From NCBI GenBank assembly GCA_903842235.1, contig CAIMLG010000028.1, positions 1-50,386 on the forward strand: a stretch of 50,386 nucleotides of DNA, written 5' to 3'. A program made the translations under genes and the position numbers. The DNA comes from an uncultured Verrucomicrobia subdivision 3 bacterium. Lineage in GTDB: Bacteria > Verrucomicrobiota > Verrucomicrobiia > Limisphaerales > UBA11358. Of this stretch, positions 46,478 through 50,386 are shown one piece after another. The notes under the pieces are model-generated. The model made no database searches and was not told the DNA's origin. It saw only the letters and a list, made by a program, of their open reading frames with translations. Every line of letters starts with the position of its first letter. Within the stretch, counting starts at the first letter, position 1.

Positions 46478-47356
46478 TTATCCCTGGCCATTACCGCCAC
46501 CCTGGCCATTACCGCCCCCTTTAGCCCCATGAATCGGCGACACCCAGCATTGCGTGCGGTCAAAATCGAAGTTGGCAACCTGGACATAGATCGTCCGCAA
46601 GGCGGTGAAGATGTTGGAAAGCAACTGACTGGCTTCGGCGGAAAGGGGAGTCAACTGGCCGGTGGCCGGGTCGTAGGCGTTGCCGGGGGTGACCAAGACC
46701 GGAATGGGAGTGCCGCCGCTCAAGGGCGCGATGGCCAGCACCAAACCGCCGCCGAAACTCTCAAAGACCGCCACCACGCCTTCAGCCGTGATGCTAAACA
46801 AAGTGCCACGCACACCGGCAATCCCGTTGGGGATTTTCACCGTGTATTGGGAAGCCCCGGTGATTTTTTTCACGCTGGCAAAAATTTTTCCCTGCTTCAA
46901 ATCCAACTCCGTGTCGCTGACCGTATCCGCTCCCGTTTCAATCACGTTGAGTTTGTCAAAGCCCAGCGTGGTGTTGGGGGTCAGGCGGATAGCATTTTGC
47001 TCCGCAGACGGTTTGTAGGAAACCATGCCGCGAACCGCCGCATCCGGCGCAAAAGCAATGTAGCTCGGCCGCCATTTGGCCTCGGGCAGCCATTGCGATT
47101 CCGGCAGGTCAATGTGCGTGCCCAGAACCACGTCCACCACGCCGTTTTCGCCGGTGCGGATTTGCGAACCGGGGTTCAAATGCAGGCCGGCGACCAGCGG
47201 CTTCCAGTTGCCATCCCCCAGCGAATAGCTAGCCATGCCCTCGACTCGCACCACGGTGGCGAAGGCTTGCTTGTTATTCTGGGCGGAAGCGGCTACGGCA
47301 AGGCCCACGATGACGCCGCATAAAGCCGTGCCAAGCATTTTTTGAAGATTTTTCAT
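46478..47356 (-). CDS. FecR-domain exported protein
   Basis: A 292-residue protein. A signal peptide (MLGTALCGVIVGLAVAASA) is followed by a FecR-like domain: ATVVRVEGMASYSLGDGNWK, PGSQIRTGENGVVDVVLG, then IRLTPNTTLGFDKLNV, LKQGKIFASVKKITGASQYT and KIPNGIAGVRGTLFSITAEG. In this stand-alone form there is no cytoplasmic anti-sigma part, so it probably acts as a ligand- or polymer-binding protein outside the cytoplasm. The C terminus ends in a Gly-rich tandem GGGNGQGGGNGQG. Start 47356 is the one that places the signal peptide at the N terminus. Confidence 0.8.
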   Translation of the reverse strand: MKNLQKMLGTALCGVIVGLAVAASAQNNKQAFATVVRVEGMASYSLGDGNWKPLVAGLHLNPGSQIRTGENGVVDVVLGTHIDLPESQWLPEAKWRPSYIAFAPDAAVRGMVSYKPSAEQNAIRLTPNTTLGFDKLNVIETGADTVSDTELDLKQGKIFASVKKITGASQYTVKIPNGIAGVRGTLFSITAEGVVAVFESFGGGLVLAIAPLSGGTPIPVLVTPGNAYDPATGQLTPLSAEASQLLSNIFTALRTIYVQVANFDFDRTQCWVSPIHGAKGGGNGQGGGNGQG

Positions 47357-47422
47357 AAAAATTCTACCGTTTAGGACTGGTTCGAATATAGCGGCCAGTC
47401 TCATCCGTTGTCAATTGACATT

Positions 47423-49351
47423 TCATTGAAAAAGCGCGGCGGGCAGACGGGGGCGGCCCGCGGCTTGTTCCGCCAGCCGCTCCTCGCAGATTTGCAGGTA
47501 GTTGCGGGCGGTATTGTTATTTTCCCACTCCAATTTCAAGGAGCGCCGAAACCATTGCCGGGCGGCGGCATAATCGCCGACCTGAATCTGGTGCCAGCCG
47601 ATATTGGCTACCAGGTAATAGCCATTGGGATCACGGGCTTCCGCCGCGCTGAAATACTTTCCCGCTTCCGCTGGCCGGCCGAGCCAGTCGAGGCACATGC
47701 CCGTCCGCAAATAGCTGTAGCCATCGTGCGGATTGACCTGAATGGCCCGCGCATACCAATCCATCGCCTGCCGGGCGAGCCGGGCGTAGTCCGCCCCACC
47801 GGTAAAGCTCTGCGTGCGAAAACATTCCCCAATCTCGTAGGCGGTCTGAAAATTCCCCGGCTCGGCCGCATAGGCTTGCTCCAACGCCGCCGCTCGGGCC
47901 GGTGAAAAATAATCATATTGTTCCGCCCGCGCCAGCCACAGCGTTTCGTGACTGCGCCGCCATTCTTGCGCGCCCAACCCAATGGCGGCGAGGCCAAGCA
48001 CACCTGTTGCCGCCAGCTTCAACGGCAGGCGCGCGCGAACCCAGTGCCGCTCCGTGGCAAACCGCTGGTTACTGGTCACCAACCCCAGCAGCGTCGCGCC
48101 GATCAGCGCGTTGGCCGGAATATGTAAATTGAAATCCATGGCCGAATGCACGGCCAGCGCCGTCAAGCCGCCCGTCGCGCCCAGAAAAAAGGCGAACCGG
48201 TTGCTTTGCCCGCTGCCAAAGGTGTTTTCCTCCCGGCGCACATGCGGCCAGGTTTGCCGCAGGCCAGTCATAAAAATGCCGAGGCCGGCCAGCACGATCA
48301 CCCCGCCCGTCGCGCCCCAATCCGCCAGCAGGTTCAAATAATCATTGTGGGCCTGGTCGGGCCGACTCTGAATGATCTCCGGCCGGTATTCGCGAAAGCG
48401 GTAATCGTAATGCCCCGGGCCAACGCCCCACCAGAAATGTTCCTCCCACATCTGCACGGCGGCGCCCCACATCGCCAGCCGGGAAGCCGAACTCGCCTCC
48501 ACCACCGCCAGCGCGACGGTTTGCTCCGGTCCGGAGACCCGCCGCATAAAGGTGACCGTCTTGGAAAGATATTGTGATATGGCCAAGCCGCCGCCGGCCA
48601 ACATCACCACCAGCAACAGCACCGCTTTCAAACGATGATTCTGATGCCCCAGCAAAATTCCCAGCACCAGCAACATGCCCACCACCGCCGCCAGCCAGCC
48701 GCCGCGCGAAAAGGTCATGGCCAGCCCGGCGAGCATCGCCACCGCCGCATAAGCCAGCAGAATCCGCGTGAGAATGCTCACTTTGCCGAGCAGCAACCAA
48801 GCCAGCGCCAGCGGCAGGAGGATCGCGAGAAAACACGAAAGATTGTTCGGCGAAATAAACGTGCCCGAGGCCCGACCCACATACGGTGAAAGCTGGTTCC
48901 ACACCTGATTGGAATGATGCAGAAACTGCCACACCGCATAGCACGCCACCACCGTGCCAACCGACAGCAGCGTCAAACTGACCGCCGTAATCTCCTCCTG
49001 ACCGCGCAGATTGTTCAAGGCGGCGAAAAACACCAGGCAATAAAGCCCCACTTGAATCGTCTCCAGCCGCGCCACGTATTCAATATCCGCCGTGAAATAG
49101 CGCGCCACCGCATAGAGCAAAAACGCCAGCATTGCCCACGCCAGCGGCGGCCAGAGCAGGCGCGGCTTGGGATGCACCCAGAGCCGCACGGCCCACAGGA
49201 CAAACACGCCCACGGCCAACCCCTGCACCACCAAAAACGCCCACGCATCCACCGCCCCGAAGGCCAGCGGCGCAAACACCAGCATCGCCAGCACCAGCAC
49301 CAGGATGCCGCGCACGCACCACCAATCCAGATTCTTCCGGGTAAAAACCAT
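47423..49351 (-). CDS. O-antigen ligase (Wzy_C) domain protein with TPR tail
   Basis: A protein of about 642 residues. About 10-12 transmembrane helices fill residues 10-440. The Wzy_C/O-antigen ligase signature is the large loop PGHYDYRFREYRPEIIQSRP followed by DQAHNDYLNLLADWGATGGV, where the conserved His-Asn-Asp-Tyr lies. Residues about 480-630 are TPR repeats (YEIGECFRTQSFTGGADYAR, AIQVNPHDGYSYLRTGMCLD, NIGWHQIQVGDYAAARQWFR). Such proteins link or polymerise surface glycans. No glycosyltransferase neighbours are in the window. Start 49351 gives a short lead before the first helix. Confidence 0.85.
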   Translation of the reverse strand: MVFTRKNLDWWCVRGILVLVLAMLVFAPLAFGAVDAWAFLVVQGLAVGVFVLWAVRLWVHPKPRLLWPPLAWAMLAFLLYAVARYFTADIEYVARLETIQVGLYCLVFFAALNNLRGQEEITAVSLTLLSVGTVVACYAVWQFLHHSNQVWNQLSPYVGRASGTFISPNNLSCFLAILLPLALAWLLLGKVSILTRILLAYAAVAMLAGLAMTFSRGGWLAAVVGMLLVLGILLGHQNHRLKAVLLLVVMLAGGGLAISQYLSKTVTFMRRVSGPEQTVALAVVEASSASRLAMWGAAVQMWEEHFWWGVGPGHYDYRFREYRPEIIQSRPDQAHNDYLNLLADWGATGGVIVLAGLGIFMTGLRQTWPHVRREENTFGSGQSNRFAFFLGATGGLTALAVHSAMDFNLHIPANALIGATLLGLVTSNQRFATERHWVRARLPLKLAATGVLGLAAIGLGAQEWRRSHETLWLARAEQYDYFSPARAAALEQAYAAEPGNFQTAYEIGECFRTQSFTGGADYARLARQAMDWYARAIQVNPHDGYSYLRTGMCLDWLGRPAEAGKYFSAAEARDPNGYYLVANIGWHQIQVGDYAAARQWFRRSLKLEWENNNTARNYLQICEERLAEQAAGRPRLPAALFQ

Positions 49352-49438
49352 CGCCGGAAAAATGAACTGCGCTGGCCGATGAGTAAAGCCGCAAAACATC
49401 AGCCACAGATTTTCACAGATGAAACACAGATGGGAATT

Positions 49439-49711
49439 TCAATCGGCGCCGGCTGCGGGGGGGGGTATTTGTGTTTCATCGGTGCCCATCTGTGGCTCCA
49501 GTTTGGCTTCCGGGCGGAATTCCAGGATCTCCCCCGGCTGGCAATTCAACTTGGCGCAGATGGCCTCCAGCGTGGAGAAGCGGATGGCTTTGGCCTTGCC
49601 CGTTTTAAGGATGGAAAGATTCTGCGGCGTGATATCCACGGCGGCGGCCAGATCGTTCAAGCGCATTTTGCGCTGGGCGAGGACCACGTCGAGATTGACG
49701 ATGATGGGCAT
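49439..49711 (-). CDS. XRE-family small regulator (YozG-like)
   Basis: A 90-residue protein. Residues 1-68 are a compact XRE helix-turn-helix (PIIVNLDVVLAQRKMRLNDL, AAAVDITPQNLSILKTGKAK, AIRFSTLEAICAKLNCQPGE). Residues 69-90 are an acidic, disordered tail. This short type is usually encoded next to a DUF2975 membrane protein, as here (downstream of the DUF2975 gene on the same strand), and probably regulates the pair. Confidence 0.88.
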   Translation of the reverse strand: MPIIVNLDVVLAQRKMRLNDLAAAVDITPQNLSILKTGKAKAIRFSTLEAICAKLNCQPGEILEFRPEAKLEPQMGTDETQIPPPAAGAD

Positions 49712-49723
49712 AGGCTAAGGGTT

Positions 49724-49843
49724 CACGCCAAGACGCCAAGACGCCAAGGCAACAAAAACCAAAAGCGCGACCTGGCGGGGCGCGCCACCCCGCCAGCCAA
49801 AGATTCGTTGGCCGGTCCTTTGCGCCTTTGCGCCTTTGCGTGC
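49724..49843. repeat. CGCCAAGA / CGCCTTTG palindromic element
   Basis: Tandem cgccaaga units (49724-49749) and tandem tttgcgcc units (49819-49838) flank a perfect hairpin ctggcgggg-cgcgcca-ccccgccag at 49772-49796. It lies between the DUF2975 and XRE genes. It looks like a small mobile palindromic repeat; no coding function is visible. Confidence 0.7.
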
Positions 49844-49854
49844 GTTTCTTTGCC

Positions 49855-50334
49855 TCATACCGTCAGATCCTGTTCCTCCTGCATTTGCTGCGCCTCTTTG
49901 AGCAGCCACGCCCCGCAGATCAAGGCCGCTCCCTCCATCACCGCGTCCAGGTTAATGCTTAAAAAATGCCGCCAATTTTCGGCCACCGATGGCAGTCGGT
50001 TCGCGATCACCACCAACCCAATGGCGATCATCCAAAGCCCGGCCAGCCGCAGATTGCGCACCGTCAGCTCATCGAAGCGGTGGCCGCGCCAGAGCCGGTG
50101 GAAAAACTTTGCCAGATAGCCATACACCACCAGCCGCAAGCCTAGGGCCGCGCAGCCGATGATTTGCGATTTCACATCCATTCCCAACTCCGGATGATCC
50201 CGCAGCATTAATTCGCGCACGGTTCCCATTATCAAAATCAGCCTAAACAGGCCCAGCCCCAGGCAGCCGAGCAATAAATAATAGATGATCTGGCTCAGCC
50301 GGACAATCTGCGGGGGTTTTGAATTGGGTTTCAT
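49855..50334 (-). CDS. DUF2975 membrane protein
   Basis: A 159-residue protein with four transmembrane helices (IIYYLLLGCLGLGLFRLILI, IIGCAALGLRLVVYGYLAKF, LAGLWMIAIGLVVIANRLPS, LDAVMEGAALICGAWLLKEA). The GHRFDELTVRNLRLAGLWM loop (the conserved G-x-x-F-x-x-x-N-x-x-x-L-R-x-x-G pattern) identifies DUF2975. The end, EEQDLTV, matches the end of the next protein upstream, so the gene is part of a tandem pair. The partner regulator is the XRE protein. Confidence 0.88.
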   Translation of the reverse strand: MKPNSKPPQIVRLSQIIYYLLLGCLGLGLFRLILIMGTVRELMLRDHPELGMDVKSQIIGCAALGLRLVVYGYLAKFFHRLWRGHRFDELTVRNLRLAGLWMIAIGLVVIANRLPSVAENWRHFLSINLDAVMEGAALICGAWLLKEAQQMQEEQDLTV

Positions 50335-50346
50335 ATTGAATCAGAA

Positions 50347-50386
50347 TTAAACCGTCAGCGCCTGTTCCTCCTGCAGTTTCCGGCCC
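50347..50386 (-). CDS. C-terminal end of a second DUF2975-like protein
   Basis: Only the last 12 codons are in the window (GRKLQEEQALTV, stop TAA). The similarity to the LLKEAQQMQEEQDLTV end of the neighbour indicates a tandem paralogue running off the right edge. Confidence 0.6.
   Translation of the reverse strand, partial: GRKLQEEQALTV

Overview
This 50.4 kb, GC-rich window looks like a chromosomal segment (possibly a metagenome contig) of a Verrucomicrobiota bacterium, probably close to Pedosphaera or Limisphaerales. The inference rests on four things: the prepilin-like protein with the N-terminal signature typical of that phylum, the CGPFFP plus DUF3142 gene pair, a phage-like cassette, and many short dispersed palindromic repeats. 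No rRNA, tRNA or CRISPR was recognised. Most genes lack an obvious Shine-Dalgarno sequence, so starts were chosen from homology, signal peptides and spacing.

Layout. Bases 1-159 are the start of ppdK (minus). Bases 256-2889 hold a small phage-like cassette: a terminase-small-subunit-like protein, a Pro-rich protein, an HTH/coiled-coil protein and a divergent XRE regulator carrying a frameshift. Bases 3034-5670 hold a membrane hybrid histidine kinase, also frameshifted, between two copies of a 48-bp direct repeat. Then come a secreted UGSC-like protein, metH, a GH43-like secreted protein, the CGPFFP/DUF3142 pair, a bifunctional-nuclease-domain protein, holA and a STAS protein. Bases 19129-24160 are an inserted island: two paralogous small membrane proteins, a 1084-residue secreted protein with a cysteine-hydrolase-like C terminus, and a beheaded gene. 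The island is bounded by a second copy of the last 253 bp of the STAS gene. ftsH, a nitroreductase, a GNAT protein and lipA follow. Bases 29423-31985 are a second, AT-richer accessory stretch (ankyrin lipoprotein, winged-helix protein, iteron-like repeats, DMP19-like protein). Then come gcvH, alaS, a TPR protein, a prepilin-like protein and an Lrp regulator. A HigB/HigA-like pair is inserted after Lrp and bounded by a second copy of the last 111 bp of lrp. An aminotransferase, PAS and PilZ proteins follow. The minus-strand group fabH, plsX, rpmF, DUF177 and coaD leads into a CHASE2 adenylate cyclase, a FecR protein and an O-antigen-ligase/TPR protein. The right edge has an XRE plus DUF2975 pair.

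Functional links. lipA makes the lipoyl group carried by GcvH. rpmF-plsX-fabH is the classical ribosome/lipid cluster. The CHASE2 cyclase, FecR protein and polymer ligase suggest an envelope-sensing and polysaccharide module.

Most unusual signals. First, short repeats are inserted in frame inside housekeeping genes: the same TGxQPV-encoding palindrome sits in metH and alaS in the same frame, alaS carries a second unrelated palindrome, and lipA carries an AT-rich microsatellite. This resembles the Rickettsia palindromic elements. Second, two insertions (after STAS and after lrp) share one design. The intact gene lies upstream, foreign genes follow, a truncated gene sits at the right edge, and a diverged copy of the host gene's 3' end closes the insertion. 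The copies differ almost only at synonymous sites (17 of 18 and 4 of 5), so they look like two alleles rather than a decaying duplicate. That is what gene-regenerating integration at the 3' end of protein genes would leave.
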